Source: an uncultured Prevotella sp.
GTDB taxonomy: Bacteria; Bacteroidota; Bacteroidia; Bacteroidales; Bacteroidaceae
NCBI GenBank assembly: GCA_902491375.1
Contig: CABUHE010000017.1
Span: 1-41,916 of the forward strand
Reading direction: 5' to 3'
DNA length: 41,916 nucleotides
A program made the translations under genes and the position numbers. The notes beneath the pieces were generated by a model. It was not told the DNA's origin. It ran no database searches and was given only the letters and a program-made list of their open reading frames with translations. Positions within the stretch are counted from its first letter, which is position 1. Every line of letters begins with the position of its first letter. This document shows, in pieces, positions 8,945-16,952 of the stretch.

Positions 8945-9139
8945 TTATTTTTTATGACGGTTGGCACGCTGTTCGCGGTATTTCGCCTTCTGACGGGCCG
9001 AGCCGCTGCCGTGCGCTCCAGTGATATACTGCTTCTTCTTGGCTTTGGTCTTCACCTTGCCGTTGTTGCTGTTGTCTTTTTTCCTTGCCGGACGAAAAAC
9101 TATTCCGCCACCAGCTATTATATCATCAATGTCTGCCAC
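8945..9139 (-). CDS. Small basic hypothetical protein (64 aa, GTG start)
   Basis: The GTG at 9139 opens a frame beginning VADIDDIIAGGGIVFRPA, followed by a strongly basic tail rich in Lys, Arg, Gln, Gly and Ser and ending REQRANRHKK. A further in-frame TTG at 9181 would extend it by 14 hydrophobic residues of unlikely sequence, so GTG is preferred. A good terminator follows immediately, which supports a real transcript. The basic tail suggests nucleic-acid or ribosome binding, but I recognise no family. Confidence 0.6.
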   Translation of the reverse strand: MADIDDIIAGGGIVFRPARKKDNSNNGKVKTKAKKKQYITGAHGSGSARQKAKYREQRANRHKK

Positions 9140-9189
9140 TTTTATTAAAGGTAAAAAAGTAAAACGGTAAAAAGGTAACAATATTCAAT

Positions 9190-9256
9190 AAAAGGGTAAG
9201 AAAGCAACAGCGGAACCAATGCACAAGGTTTCACGTCCTTGCTTTCTTGCCCTTTT
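9190..9256 (-). terminator. Long terminator after the AICAR transformylase gene
   Basis: An 18-bp stem (AAAAGGGTAAGAAAGCAA at 9190-9207 against 9239-9256, one G-U) encloses a second small hairpin (GGAACC with GGTTTC). It starts 10 nt after the stop codon and runs into T-rich sequence on the minus strand. Confidence 0.8.
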
Positions 9257-9265
9257 ATATGTAAA

Positions 9266-10447
9266 TTAATGATGGAACAGTCTTACACCTGTGAAGGCCA
9301 TAGCTATACCATATTTATCGCAAGTCTCGATAACATTGTCGTCACGGACTGATCCTCCGGCCTGAGCTATATACTGAACGCCACTCTTATGAGCGCGCTC
9401 TATGTTGTCGCCGAACGGGAAGAAAGCGTCGCTGCCGAGGCAAACGCCGGTGTTCTTGGCTATCCATGCCTTCTTCTCCTCCATTGTCAGCACCTCAGGT
9501 TTCTCCTTGAAGAACTTCTGCCATGTGCCTTCAGCCAGCACGTCGTCGTGCTCCTCGCTGATGTAGACGTCGATTGTATTGTCGCGGTCAGCACGGCGGA
9601 TACCGTCAACGAAAGGCAGATTCATAACTTTCGGATGCTGGCGCAGCCACCAGATGTCAGCCTTGTTACCGGCCAGACGTGTACAGTGGATACGGCTCTG
9701 CTGGCCGGCACCGATACCGATAGCCTGTCCGTCCTTAACGTAACATACAGAGTTGCTCTGTGTATATTTAAGAGTAATCAGACTGATGATAAGGTCGCGG
9801 CGGGCTTCGTCAGTGAATGTCTTGTTCTTTGTAGGTATATTCTCGAACAATGCGGGGTCGTCAAGACGCACTTCGTTACGTCCCTGCTCGAAGGTTATGC
9901 CGAAAACCTGCTTGTGTTCAACAGGGTTCGGTTTGTAATTAGGATCAATCTTGATGACGTTATAAGTGCCTTTGCGCTTCATTTTAAGTATTTCGAGAGC
10001 CTCAGGAGTAAAGTCAGGAGCTATAACTCCGTCGCTGACCTCGCGCTTGAGCAGTGTGGCTGTAGCCACGTCGCAGGTGTCGCTGAGGGCAACAAAGTCG
10101 CCGTAGCTGCTCATACGATCAGCACCGCGTGCGCGGGCATAGGCACATGCGAGCGGCGACAGTTCTATCTTAACGTCGTCGACAAAGTAAATCTTCTTCA
10201 GCGTATCGCTGAGCGGCAACCCAACTGCGGCTCCCGCCGGAGAAACATGCTTGAAGCTGGCGGCAGCAGGCAGCCCGGTAGCAGCCTTGAGCTCCTTAAC
10301 GAGCTGCCAGCTGTTGAGCGCATCGAGGAAGTTTATATATCCAGGGCGGCCGTTAAGCACTTCAATAGGCAGTTCGCCTTCTTCCATATAAATGCGAGAA
10401 GGCTTCTGGTTCGGATTGCATCCGTACTTTAATGCTAATTCTTTCAT
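9266..10447 (-). CDS. purH: Stand-alone AICAR transformylase (PurH C-terminal activity)
   Basis: The enzyme transfers a formyl group from 10-formyltetrahydrofolate to AICAR, the penultimate step of IMP synthesis. The 393-residue protein corresponds to the AICARFT domain only. Visible motifs are the catalytic Lys-His pair in AASFKHVSPAGAA (Lys66-His67), ARARGADRMSS, GDFVALSD, REVSDGVIAP, KYTQSNSVCY, GIGAGQQSRIHCTRLAG, SSDAFFPF-like GSDAFFPF, and the terminal RLFHH. It has its own ATG and a perfect promoter, so it is not a broken bifunctional gene. The cyclohydrolase activity is encoded 19 kb away at 29828-30421. From memory, the sequence and length match the vertebrate ATIC C-terminal domain better than the shorter bacterial PurH domain. 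Confidence 0.92.
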   Translation of the reverse strand: MKELALKYGCNPNQKPSRIYMEEGELPIEVLNGRPGYINFLDALNSWQLVKELKAATGLPAAASFKHVSPAGAAVGLPLSDTLKKIYFVDDVKIELSPLACAYARARGADRMSSYGDFVALSDTCDVATATLLKREVSDGVIAPDFTPEALEILKMKRKGTYNVIKIDPNYKPNPVEHKQVFGITFEQGRNEVRLDDPALFENIPTKNKTFTDEARRDLIISLITLKYTQSNSVCYVKDGQAIGIGAGQQSRIHCTRLAGNKADIWWLRQHPKVMNLPFVDGIRRADRDNTIDVYISEEHDDVLAEGTWQKFFKEKPEVLTMEEKKAWIAKNTGVCLGSDAFFPFGDNIERAHKSGVQYIAQAGGSVRDDNVIETCDKYGIAMAFTGVRLFHH

Positions 10448-10473
10448 TTCAATTCGGTTTACGATTCTGACTG

Positions 10474-10504
10474 CAAAAATACTGCAAAATCGGCTTAATT
10501 CAAA
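10474..10504 (-). promoter_or_regulatory. Promoter of the AICAR transformylase gene
   Basis: Minus-strand -33 TTTG at 10501-10504, 19-nt spacer, -7 TATTTTTG at 10474-10481; 26 nt before the ATG. Confidence 0.8.
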
Positions 10505-10561
10505 ATAAAAGTGTAAGAAACCGGCATTTATACAAACTTATACCATGCGACAAAAGCCGGT

Positions 10562-10756
10562 CTATTTGTCCTTATCTGTATTGTTGCGCTTGCGGAGAAC
10601 ATTATAATATATTATACCGCCAAGCAGTCCGAGCACAAGGCCTATGCTCACATTATGAATTACAACGCCGAAAACGATACCGCACAACATGCCCATCAAC
10701 ATATAATATCCGTATGGTTTCAACACTCCTTTATCCTTTTTCTCCTCTCCGTCCAT
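10562..10756 (-). CDS. Small membrane protein (64 aa)
   Basis: The frame begins with ATG at 10756 and encodes a charged N-terminus (MDGEEKKDKG), one long or two short hydrophobic helices (about residues 17-51, with GMLCGIVFGVVIH and GLVLGLLGGIIYY) and a basic C-terminus. A perfect Bacteroidetes promoter sits upstream, so the gene is likely real. The Gly-rich helices recall small YtxH- or glycine-zipper-like membrane proteins, but no family is assigned. Confidence 0.65.
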   Translation of the reverse strand: MDGEEKKDKGVLKPYGYYMLMGMLCGIVFGVVIHNVSIGLVLGLLGGIIYYNVLRKRNNTDKDK

Positions 10757-10782
10757 AAATGTTCAAACTATTATTATGCCGA

Positions 10783-10813
10783 CAAATATAGCTAAAAAAC
10801 GCTACACTGCAAA
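10783..10813 (-). promoter_or_regulatory. Promoter of the 64-aa membrane protein
   Basis: Minus-strand -33 TTTG at 10810-10813, 19-nt spacer, -7 TATATTTG at 10783-10790. Confidence 0.75.
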
Positions 10814-10881
10814 GCTGTCAGAATGCTTTTTGCAGGGCATCGGGAATGTCATCCGCAACACTCTGAAGCTCAACACATTGC

Positions 10882-10969
10882 AAAAGGGCATCTTTCGGGT
10901 TGTAAAAGGTGCCCTTTTGCATCGTAAAAGAGCATCTTTTGCAAGCTGAAAGAGCATATATCACAAAAC
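10882..10969. repeat. 4 x 22-nt dyad element, copy C
   Basis: Units start at 10882, 10904, 10926 and 10948. Cores read AAAAGGGCATCTTTC, AAAAGGTGCCCTTTT, AAAAGAGCATCTTTT and GAAAGAGCATATATC. This is one of the best-preserved copies. The central triplet is GCA, TGC, GCA, GCA, so the second unit is effectively inverted relative to the others. It lies between the divergent 64-aa gene and the NlpC/P60 gene. Confidence 0.9.
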
Positions 10970-11165
10970 AGCCATTAGCTGAATGATGAAAAATATTAAC
11001 TGAGTCGTTAAATAATGAAAGACTTATTTCTTAAAGAATGTAAAGCTTTTTGGTTGAAGTTAAATTACAACCATTTTACCGTAAAATGCAATATAACAGT
11101 AAATAACGGTACTCGGAAGGCGCGAATGGCACACTTTTTGCTAATTGCAAAAGATGTAAACTTAC
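10970..11165. other. AT-rich segment upstream of the NlpC/P60 gene
   Basis: Nothing beyond AT-rich sequence is seen between repeat copy C and the NlpC promoter. Confidence 0.5.
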
Positions 11166-11196
11166 TTGGAAAACCGGCTTTTTTTTATTAACTTCG
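11166..11196 (+). promoter_or_regulatory. Putative promoter of the NlpC/P60 gene
   Basis: TTG at 11166-11168, 20-nt spacer, then TAACTTCG at 11189-11196 (one change from TAnnTTTG), 54 nt before the ATG. Confidence 0.5.
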
Positions 11197-11250
11197 CAAT
11201 CGTAAAATTTTAAATAATCCCTTTCACACTAATATATTGAATTCCAAGAC

Positions 11251-11811
11251 ATGAAGCACCTAAAAATATTTGCCGTAGCGATGATGTTGTTGACAGCAGG
11301 AATGCCTGCAATGGCCGACAACGACAACGACGGAAAAACACAGGAAGAAGAACAATATAAAGAAATAGAGAACTTTGACTTTTTATACGATAACGAGGCT
11401 TACGACGAGAATCTTGAATATGAAGAAATAGACAATATGCTCGACGAAGCATTCTCGCATCTTGGCGCACGCTACCGCAGAGGACAGTCTGGCCCGAACG
11501 CATTCGACTGTTCAGGATTCACAAGCTATGTTTTCAAGAACATGGGAATAGACCTCAACCGCTCTTCACGCGCACAATACACCCAGGGCGACCCTGTTGA
11601 AAAAGATGAGGTACGCACGGGCGACCTTGTATTCTTCACAGGTTCAAGCGCAAGAGGACCTATCGGCCACGTCGGAATAGTTGTCGACGTAGATCCGATA
11701 AGCGGCAGCTTCAACTTCATTCATGCCAGTTCGACAGGTGTGAAGGTCAGCAATTCAAACGAAAGATACTATTCACGCAGGTATGTAGGCGCACGCCGCG
11801 TAATGGAGTAA
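11251..11811 (+). CDS. NlpC/P60 (C40) cell-wall hydrolase
   Basis: A 186-residue secreted cysteine peptidase that probably cleaves peptidoglycan stem peptides. A signal peptide (AVAMMLLTAGMPAMA-D) is followed by an acidic stretch (residues 22-62, rich in Asp, Glu and Tyr), then the NlpC/P60 domain. The catalytic Cys87 lies in FDCSGF, the general-base His140 in IGHVGIV and the third polar residue His158 in FIHAS. The domain is minimal, with no SH3 or LysM targeting module, and the acidic linker replaces it. The CapA-like gene follows 101 nt downstream on the same strand. Confidence 0.88.
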   Translation: MKHLKIFAVAMMLLTAGMPAMADNDNDGKTQEEEQYKEIENFDFLYDNEAYDENLEYEEIDNMLDEAFSHLGARYRRGQSGPNAFDCSGFTSYVFKNMGIDLNRSSRAQYTQGDPVEKDEVRTGDLVFFTGSSARGPIGHVGIVVDVDPISGSFNFIHASSTGVKVSNSNERYYSRRYVGARRVME

Positions 11812-11912
11812 CGCGATTAAGAATCGACTGACGGGCTGACAGGAACACCTTAAACCGTCAAAAGAATATTAAATGACTTACAGCCTGACGCGAGATTCTT
11901 AATTACCGGAAA

Positions 11913-13034
11913 ATGAAAAACAACTTCTTTTTCATAATTCTTTGTGCAAACGCTGTCGTCACAGCATGCACAATGGCGGGTACCGACAAAAAAACGTCGG
12001 CACCCGTCGTTGATTTTACACAGAACGAAGACACAGAACTGCCTATTGAAGAGCAACCGGACAGTAACGTCTTTGTTGTAGCCATGACCGGTGACATCAT
12101 GATGGGCACCACCTACCCTGCCGAAGCACTGCCTGCCAACAACGGCGAGGCACTGTTCATAGACGTGAAAGACATTCTGGAACGTGCAGACATTGCCGCA
12201 GGTAACCTTGAAGGTACACTCTGTGACACGACCAACATAACGAAAAAGAAGAAATCAGAACACTCATACTGTTTCCGTACCCCGACTGAGTTTGCGCCAC
12301 GCCTTAAAGAGGCAGGTTACGACTTTCTGAGCATGGCGAATAATCATGCGCTTGACTTCGGTTACGACGGCGTACGCTCAACAGAGGAAACGCTCGACAG
12401 ACTCGGAATAAAATATGCCGGACTGAGCGGCCGCACCGAATATGCAATAATCGAACGGCGTGGCGTAAAGTTCGGTCTGTGTGCGTTCGGACATAACTCA
12501 TACACGCTGAAACACCACGAACTGTGGAAAGCCAAACAGATACTTGACACACTTAACGCCCTGACCGACATCGTCATCGTTTCATTCCACGGAGGAGGTG
12601 AAGGCAAAGATTTCAGCAAACTGCCATACGGTAAGGAAAAGTTTCTTAACGAAGACCGCGGTTCGCTGCGCCATTTCGCCCACTTCTGCATAGACCACGG
12701 AGCCGACATAGTATTCGGACACGGGCCGCACGTGGTGCGCTGTGTGGAGCTGTACAAGGACAGATTCATAGCGTACAGCCTTGGCAACTTCTGCACTCCT
12801 TACTGTATAAGCATAAGCGGAATATCAGGTTACGCGCCTGTTATTGAAGCAAAGACTGACAGAAAGGGAAAATTCATTAGCGGACAGATATATCCTTTCA
12901 TTCAGCAACGTGGCAAAGGGCCGCGTCGTGATACGACAAACGTGGTTGTATCGCAGATAAAACGGCTCACCGCAGAGGACATACCTGACAACAGGCTGGA
13001 CATAGATATTAAAGGAAAAATAACCAGGCGCTGA
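11913..13034 (+). CDS. CapA-family metallophosphatase-fold lipoprotein
   Basis: This 373-residue protein has a lipobox-like start (AVVTAC, Cys19) and a CapA/PgsA-like calcineurin-type domain. Visible metal-site motifs are TGDIMMG, GNLEGTL, MANNHALDFG, SFHGGGE, FGHGPHVV and YSLGNF. CapA relatives take part in poly-gamma-glutamate capsule synthesis in Bacillus, but most Bacteroidetes members stand alone with unknown substrates. No other capB/capC gene is nearby, so a capsule role is not supported here. Its neighbour is a peptidoglycan hydrolase, consistent with an envelope function. Confidence 0.85.
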   Translation: MKNNFFFIILCANAVVTACTMAGTDKKTSAPVVDFTQNEDTELPIEEQPDSNVFVVAMTGDIMMGTTYPAEALPANNGEALFIDVKDILERADIAAGNLEGTLCDTTNITKKKKSEHSYCFRTPTEFAPRLKEAGYDFLSMANNHALDFGYDGVRSTEETLDRLGIKYAGLSGRTEYAIIERRGVKFGLCAFGHNSYTLKHHELWKAKQILDTLNALTDIVIVSFHGGGEGKDFSKLPYGKEKFLNEDRGSLRHFAHFCIDHGADIVFGHGPHVVRCVELYKDRFIAYSLGNFCTPYCISISGISGYAPVIEAKTDRKGKFISGQIYPFIQQRGKGPRRDTTNVVVSQIKRLTAEDIPDNRLDIDIKGKITRR

Positions 13035-13053
13035 CACAACAGCCACAAACTGC

Positions 13054-13075
13054 ACTTACGGAAAATGCCGTAAGT
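13054..13075 (+). terminator. Hairpin after the CapA-like gene
   Basis: ACTTACGG-AAAATG-CCGTAAGT, a perfect 8-bp stem 20 nt after the stop; no T-run follows, so the terminator role is tentative. Confidence 0.5.
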
Positions 13076-13147
13076 CACGGAAAACGTTACAAATAACAGA
13101 GCTATCTACTCGATAATAAAAAACCGACAACCCCTATTAAACACCAA

Positions 13148-13178
13148 ATCCGCAAAAAACCGATGGTCTTTTGCGGAT
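13148..13178 (-). terminator. Hairpin after rplS
   Basis: ATCCGCAAAA pairs with TTTTGCGGAT, 24 nt downstream of the rplS stop on the minus strand. Confidence 0.6.
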
Positions 13179-13201
13179 ATGACATCAAGTGTTTCACTAA
13201 A

Positions 13202-13567
13202 TTAGTCTTCTTTCTTTGTGAGGACTTTCTTCTCAGCAATACGGGCTTTCTTACCTGTAAGTTTACGGAGGTAATACAGTTTGGCACGGCGAACCTTACC
13301 AATCTTGTTTACTTCGATGCTGTCAATGTTAGGAGACTCGATAGGGAAGATACGCTCTACACCTACAGAACCAGACATCTTGCGTACTGTAAAACGTTTC
13401 TTTTCACCCTGACCGCAGATCTTAATAACTACACCACGGTAGAGCTGGATTCTCTCCTTTGAACCCTCGATGATTTTGTAAGCGACAGTGATTGTGTCTC
13501 CCGCCTTGAAGTCAGGAAACTTCTTGCCGGTTGCAAATGCTTCTTCAGCAACTTTAATTAAATCCAT
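13202..13567 (-). CDS. rplS: 50S ribosomal protein L19
   Basis: L19 sits at the interface of the 30S and 50S subunits. The 121-residue sequence shows the family features FKAGDTITVAYKI, RIQLYRGVVI, FTVRKMSGSVGVERIFPI, SPNIDSIEV and RRAKLYYLRKLTGKKARI. The length is slightly above the usual 115 because of a lysine-rich tail ending LTKKED. It is monocistronic, with its own promoter and an 80-nt leader and without the rimM/trmD neighbours found in many bacteria. Confidence 0.97.
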   Translation of the reverse strand: MDLIKVAEEAFATGKKFPDFKAGDTITVAYKIIEGSKERIQLYRGVVIKICGQGEKKRFTVRKMSGSVGVERIFPIESPNIDSIEVNKIGKVRRAKLYYLRKLTGKKARIAEKKVLTKKED

Positions 13568-13655
13568 TGTGTTTAATAATTAAATTTGTTCATCGTTCCA
13601 GCGCAACATAACAAGGCTACTCTTCTTCCTGTCAGCGATTACGCGGAAAGCGGTG

Positions 13656-13687
13656 CAAAGGTAGTCATTTTCCAATTGACCTCCAAA
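13656..13687 (-). promoter_or_regulatory. rplS promoter
   Basis: Minus-strand -33 TTTG at 13684-13687, 20-nt spacer, -7 TACCTTTG at 13656-13663. The leader to the ATG is about 80 nt; no known L19 leader structure could be confirmed by eye. Confidence 0.75.
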
Positions 13688-13713
13688 CGTAACCTGTTTT
13701 TTTTACATTTTTC

Positions 13714-13744
13714 TTTGCCTTGTTTGTGTTTTTAACTAACTTTG
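13714..13744 (+). promoter_or_regulatory. Promoter of the split 5'-nucleotidase operon
   Basis: TTTG at 13714-13717, 19-nt spacer, TAACTTTG at 13737-13744, 22 nt before the ATG. It is divergent from and interleaved with the rplS promoter region. Confidence 0.8.
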
Positions 13745-13766
13745 CAGCGTTTTTAAGGTAATAATC

Positions 13767-14531
13767 ATGCGTAATCGTCTAATAATCTGCGGATTCACTT
13801 CCGCCATGCTGTTGCTGTCGTCATGCTCGTCAGGCTATAAGATAACCGGATTTGAGCGGTCACGCATACTTATAGACAGCACCTATGACGCCACTGCTGA
13901 CAAGACAGCGGCTGACTTCATGAAGCCTTACAAAAGTCATGTGGACAGCATTATGAGTCCCGTAGTAGGTGTATCAGCCGAATATATGTCAGCTGAAAGG
14001 CCTGAAAGCAAGCTCTCAAACCTGCTTGCCGATATTCTTGTATGGAGCGGAAAAGATTATGGCGAGCATCCTGATTTTGCCGTTTACAACATCGGCGGCA
14101 TACGTTCAGCCATCGCTCAAGGCAAAGTCACATACGGCGAGGTGCTCGATGTCGCACCGTTTGAGAACAAGATATGTTTTGTTACACTGACAGGCGCAAA
14201 AGTAACAGAGCTGTTTGAAGAAATGGCCATGGCCGGAGGTGAAGGCGTAAGCCACGGAGTTGAGCTGGTGATAACTAAGGACGGCAAGCTGAAATCAGCT
14301 AAACTGCACGGTAAAGAGATTGTTCCTGATGCTAAATACCGTATCGCGACACTCGACTTTGTTGCCCAAGGCAACGACAATATGACCGCATTCAAAAGCT
14401 CAACCGACATCAACTCACCGTCAAGCAAAAGCAACAACGTGCGTTTCATCATAATGAAATACATGAAAGAGAAGATGAACGAGGGCGTGAAAGTAAGTTC
14501 GGTAATTGAAGGTAGAATAAAAACGGAATGA
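13767..14531 (+). CDS. 5'-nucleotidase C-terminal-domain lipoprotein
   Basis: A 254-residue lipoprotein (LLLSSC, Cys20) consisting of the substrate-binding 5_nucleotid_C domain of periplasmic UshA-type nucleotidases. Motifs include SNLLADIL near the start of the domain, YNIGGIRSAI, YGEVLDVAPFENK and the substrate-stacking region DFVAQGNDNM. It lacks the metallophosphatase domain, which is encoded by the next gene; the two overlap by four bases (ATGA). The pair probably forms one periplasmic nucleotidase releasing phosphate from nucleotides. Confidence 0.88.
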   Translation: MRNRLIICGFTSAMLLLSSCSSGYKITGFERSRILIDSTYDATADKTAADFMKPYKSHVDSIMSPVVGVSAEYMSAERPESKLSNLLADILVWSGKDYGEHPDFAVYNIGGIRSAIAQGKVTYGEVLDVAPFENKICFVTLTGAKVTELFEEMAMAGGEGVSHGVELVITKDGKLKSAKLHGKEIVPDAKYRIATLDFVAQGNDNMTAFKSSTDINSPSSKSNNVRFIIMKYMKEKMNEGVKVSSVIEGRIKTE

Positions 14532-15376
14532 TGATGAGACGTTTTCTTATAACCATACTGATGACCGTAGCCGTGGTGGCCGGCATCAATGCCAAAGGCA
14601 AGAAGATAACAATACTGCACACAAACGACACTCACAGCTGCGTATATCCGCTTAACCCCAACCTTGCCGACACTATGCTGGCAGGCCGCGGAGGCTTCGT
14701 AAGACGTGTGGAAATGGTGAAAGAGGAACGCCGTAAAGAACCGGGACTGCTTCTGTTTGACAGCGGTGACTTCTCTCAAGGCTCTCCTTACTTCACTCTC
14801 TACAAAGGAGATGTAGAGGTAGGACTGATGAACCTGATGAAATATGACGCCGCAACACTCGGCAATCATGAGTTTGACTACGGTATGGAGAATCTCGCAC
14901 GGCTGCTGAAAGTTGCCAAATTCCCTATTGTATGCGCCAATTATGACTTTACAGGCACAATACTTGAAGGCAAGATAAAGCCTTATACAATAATTAAAAG
15001 AGACGGAGTTAAGATAGGAGTATTCGGTCTTTCACCACAACTTGAAGGCCTTGTGCTTACTGATGCGTGTGCAGGAGTGAGATATCTTGACCCTGTAAAG
15101 GCTGCCAACGACGTGGCAAAACTGCTCAAAGAGAAAGAAAAATGCGACATAGTGATATGTCTTTCGCACCTTGGATGGGACATACTCGGCACTGACGACA
15201 CTGAAGTTATGCCAAAGACAAGGAATATCGACATTGTGCTAGGAGGACATTCACACTCGTATTTCACCGAAATGCAATATAAGAAAAACCTTGACGGCAA
15301 GGAAATACCAAACGACCAGAACGGTAAACACGGAATATTTGTAGGCAAGATTGTCATCTCGCTGACAAAGAAATAG
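14528..15376 (+). CDS. 5'-nucleotidase metallophosphatase-domain protein
   Basis: A 282-residue exported protein (signal peptide ending near VVAGINA) made of the catalytic calcineurin-like domain of UshA/NAD-pyrophosphatase-type enzymes. Metal-binding motifs are ILHTNDTHS (residues 29-37), FDSGDFSQGS, TLGNHEFDYG, VICLSHLG and LGGHSHSYF. The sequence stops before the C-terminal substrate domain, which lies in the preceding gene. Domain order is thus reversed relative to fused UshA: binding-domain gene first, catalytic-domain gene second, translationally coupled. Confidence 0.88.
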   Translation: MMMRRFLITILMTVAVVAGINAKGKKITILHTNDTHSCVYPLNPNLADTMLAGRGGFVRRVEMVKEERRKEPGLLLFDSGDFSQGSPYFTLYKGDVEVGLMNLMKYDAATLGNHEFDYGMENLARLLKVAKFPIVCANYDFTGTILEGKIKPYTIIKRDGVKIGVFGLSPQLEGLVLTDACAGVRYLDPVKAANDVAKLLKEKEKCDIVICLSHLGWDILGTDDTEVMPKTRNIDIVLGGHSHSYFTEMQYKKNLDGKEIPNDQNGKHGIFVGKIVISLTKK

Positions 15377-15406
15377 CAGAGATTGCATAAAGAATATTAA
15401 CAGACG

Positions 15407-15446
15407 GAACCTGCTGAAAGCAAATAAAAGAAGCTTCAGCAGGTTC
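15407..15446 (+). terminator. Hairpin after the 5'-nucleotidase operon
   Basis: GAACCTGCTGAA pairs with TTCAGCAGGTTC around an A-rich loop, 30 nt after the stop. Confidence 0.6.
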
Positions 15447-15588
15447 TGCCGTATTACTACCCTACCTTCAACATAATACAGGAAGACAACTTCCAATACA
15501 AGCGAAATACCTCATATATAAACAGACAAGACACACATTAAATTTCAAACGAACAAAATATTCAGCCGTTTACGCCGTTATTAGATTA

Positions 15589-16332
15589 ATGAGAAAACTG
15601 TTTTTCATATTATCTCTGCTGCTGACAGCGCTGACAACATCGGCGCAAGGCGATGCTGTGCAGAACCGTCCGTACACCGACTTGCGCCCGTTTCACTTCG
15701 GCGTTGTAGTCGGCACACACTTCCAAGACATAGAGTTCAACAACATCGGGCCTCAAATGGTGATGAACCAGGACGGCACACAGACAGAGAAAGTGATAAC
15801 CTGCGACCAGGACAGATGGGACACAGGATTTAACGTAGGCGTACTCGGCGAACTGCGACTAAGCAACCATTTCGCTTTCAGAGTAGCCCCGACAATGTAT
15901 TTCGGCAACCGACATCTGACATTATATAACATGACAGACAAGCTGGACAATGGAGATCCGATAATGCAGACACAGGACATGAAGTCGGTATATATCGGCG
16001 TACCGCTCAACCTGATATTCAGTGCGCCACGACTGGACAACGTTCGCCCATACATTATGGCCGGAGCAGACCCTATGCTGAACCTTTCAGGTGGCGACAA
16101 TGACTACATCAAGCTGAAAAAATACGATTTCTGTCTTGAAGTGGGATTAGGATGCGACATATATCTACCGTACTTCAAGCTACGCCCTGAATTGAAATTC
16201 TGTTATAGTCTGATTAACAGTCTCGATACAAAACACGCAGACCAACTGCGCGATGAGAACATGATAATGTATGCAAAATCAGTAAACGAAGCTCACAGCA
16301 AAATGATTGTTCTATCGTTCTATTTCGAATAA
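15589..16332 (+). CDS. porT: PorT-family outer-membrane protein (type IX secretion)
   Basis: A 247-residue exported protein with signal peptide MRKLFFILSLLLTALTTSAQ and an eight-stranded-type beta-barrel pattern of alternating residues. The region RPFHFGVVVGTHFQDIEF shortly after the signal is characteristic of the PorT family, whose founding member in Porphyromonas is required for T9SS secretion of gingipains. Length agrees (about 245). The C-terminal strand ends in Phe-Glu (VLSFYFE). Its presence fits the T9SS sorting domains at 2.3-5.0 kb. It could be a non-secretion paralogue of the same barrel family, so the symbol is less certain than the family. Confidence 0.75.
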   Translation: MRKLFFILSLLLTALTTSAQGDAVQNRPYTDLRPFHFGVVVGTHFQDIEFNNIGPQMVMNQDGTQTEKVITCDQDRWDTGFNVGVLGELRLSNHFAFRVAPTMYFGNRHLTLYNMTDKLDNGDPIMQTQDMKSVYIGVPLNLIFSAPRLDNVRPYIMAGADPMLNLSGGDNDYIKLKKYDFCLEVGLGCDIYLPYFKLRPELKFCYSLINSLDTKHADQLRDENMIMYAKSVNEAHSKMIVLSFYFE

Positions 16333-16508
16333 TCAGACAAAACGAATAAATACATTTAACAAAGAATCTACGACGGAAATGTCAGTAGAAATCAACTGCC
16401 GAAAAACGCACCCTGCAACGGTATTATTTTAAATCAGAACAAGCCTCTGACTAACGTTAAACAATCTAAAAACAGATACTCAAAAGTAGGTATTCTCGAT
16501 ATTTATAT

Positions 16509-16516
16509 TACCTTTG
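16509..16516 (+). promoter_or_regulatory. -7 box of the ferredoxin gene
   Basis: TACCTTTG exactly matches TAnnTTTG, 54 nt before the ATG at 16571; no exact -33 is seen at the usual distance. Confidence 0.6.
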
Positions 16517-16570
16517 CAGCGTACAACTTTAGGTACAAAACATTATTAATCAAATAAAAACAAAATTATT

Positions 16571-16738
16571 ATGGCTTACGTAATTGGTGACGATTGTATC
16601 GCTTGCGGTACTTGTATCGACGAATGTCCTGCTGGAGCAATCTCTGAGGGCGAAAAGTATTCTATCAACCCTGATATGTGCACAGAGTGCGGAACTTGCG
16701 CTGATGTATGTCCGTCAGAAGCAATCAGCTTGGGCTAA
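16571..16738 (+). CDS. 2[4Fe-4S] ferredoxin (55 aa)
   Basis: A 55-codon gene encoding a clostridial-type low-potential electron carrier. It has two copies of the CxxCxxCxxxCP motif (CIACGTCIDECP and CTECGTCADVCP), giving eight cysteines for two [4Fe-4S] clusters related by pseudo-twofold symmetry. It begins MAYVIGDD and ends EAISLG, the standard length for this family. It typically serves pyruvate:ferredoxin oxidoreductase, hydrogenase or Rnf-type enzymes in anaerobes, consistent with an anaerobic host. It is monocistronic with its own promoter box and terminator. Confidence 0.96.
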   Translation: MAYVIGDDCIACGTCIDECPAGAISEGEKYSINPDMCTECGTCADVCPSEAISLG

Positions 16739-16763
16739 AATTTAAATCAAGAATTTTATCCGG

Positions 16764-16794
16764 GGCGGTGCGATTCATTCGTACCGCCTTTTAT
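16764..16794 (+). terminator. Ferredoxin terminator
   Basis: A 9-bp stem (GGCGGTGCG with CGTACCGCC, one G-U) is followed by TTTTATT, 25 nt after the stop. Confidence 0.85.
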
Positions 16795-16920
16795 TATGTC
16801 TTTAAACAATCTGAGGAAACATAAAAAACGGTCTATCAGAACTCAAAAGCGACAGAAAACAGTAACAATATCTTAGCACAGGTTTAAAACAGAATTAAAA
16901 GAAAGCTGAAATATATTGAA

Positions 16921-16928
16921 TACTTTTG
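16921..16928 (+). promoter_or_regulatory. -7 box of the DUF3592-like gene
   Basis: TACTTTTG, 24 nt before the ATG at 16953. The box overlaps the in-frame TTG at 16926, which argues against that earlier start. Confidence 0.55.
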
Positions 16929-16952
16929 CAGATAGAATTATCTGAAACGACT

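Noticed and set aside
9389..10432. Plus-strand 347-codon frame opposite the AICAR transformylase
   Set aside because: Antisense to a gene with full catalytic motifs; no recognisable domain of its own.
9266..10447. AICAR transformylase as a truncated purH pseudogene
   Set aside because: It has its own promoter, ATG, complete catalytic motifs and terminator, and the missing activity is encoded elsewhere in the window.
11816..11903. 10-bp inverted repeat ATTAAGAATC / GATTCTTAAT between the NlpC and CapA-like genes
   Set aside because: Arms are about 68 nt apart and AT-rich; it could arise by chance and fits no known site.
16926..16952. TTG start at 16926 for the DUF3592-like gene
   Set aside because: It overlaps the -7 box TACTTTTG; ATG at 16953 is preferred.
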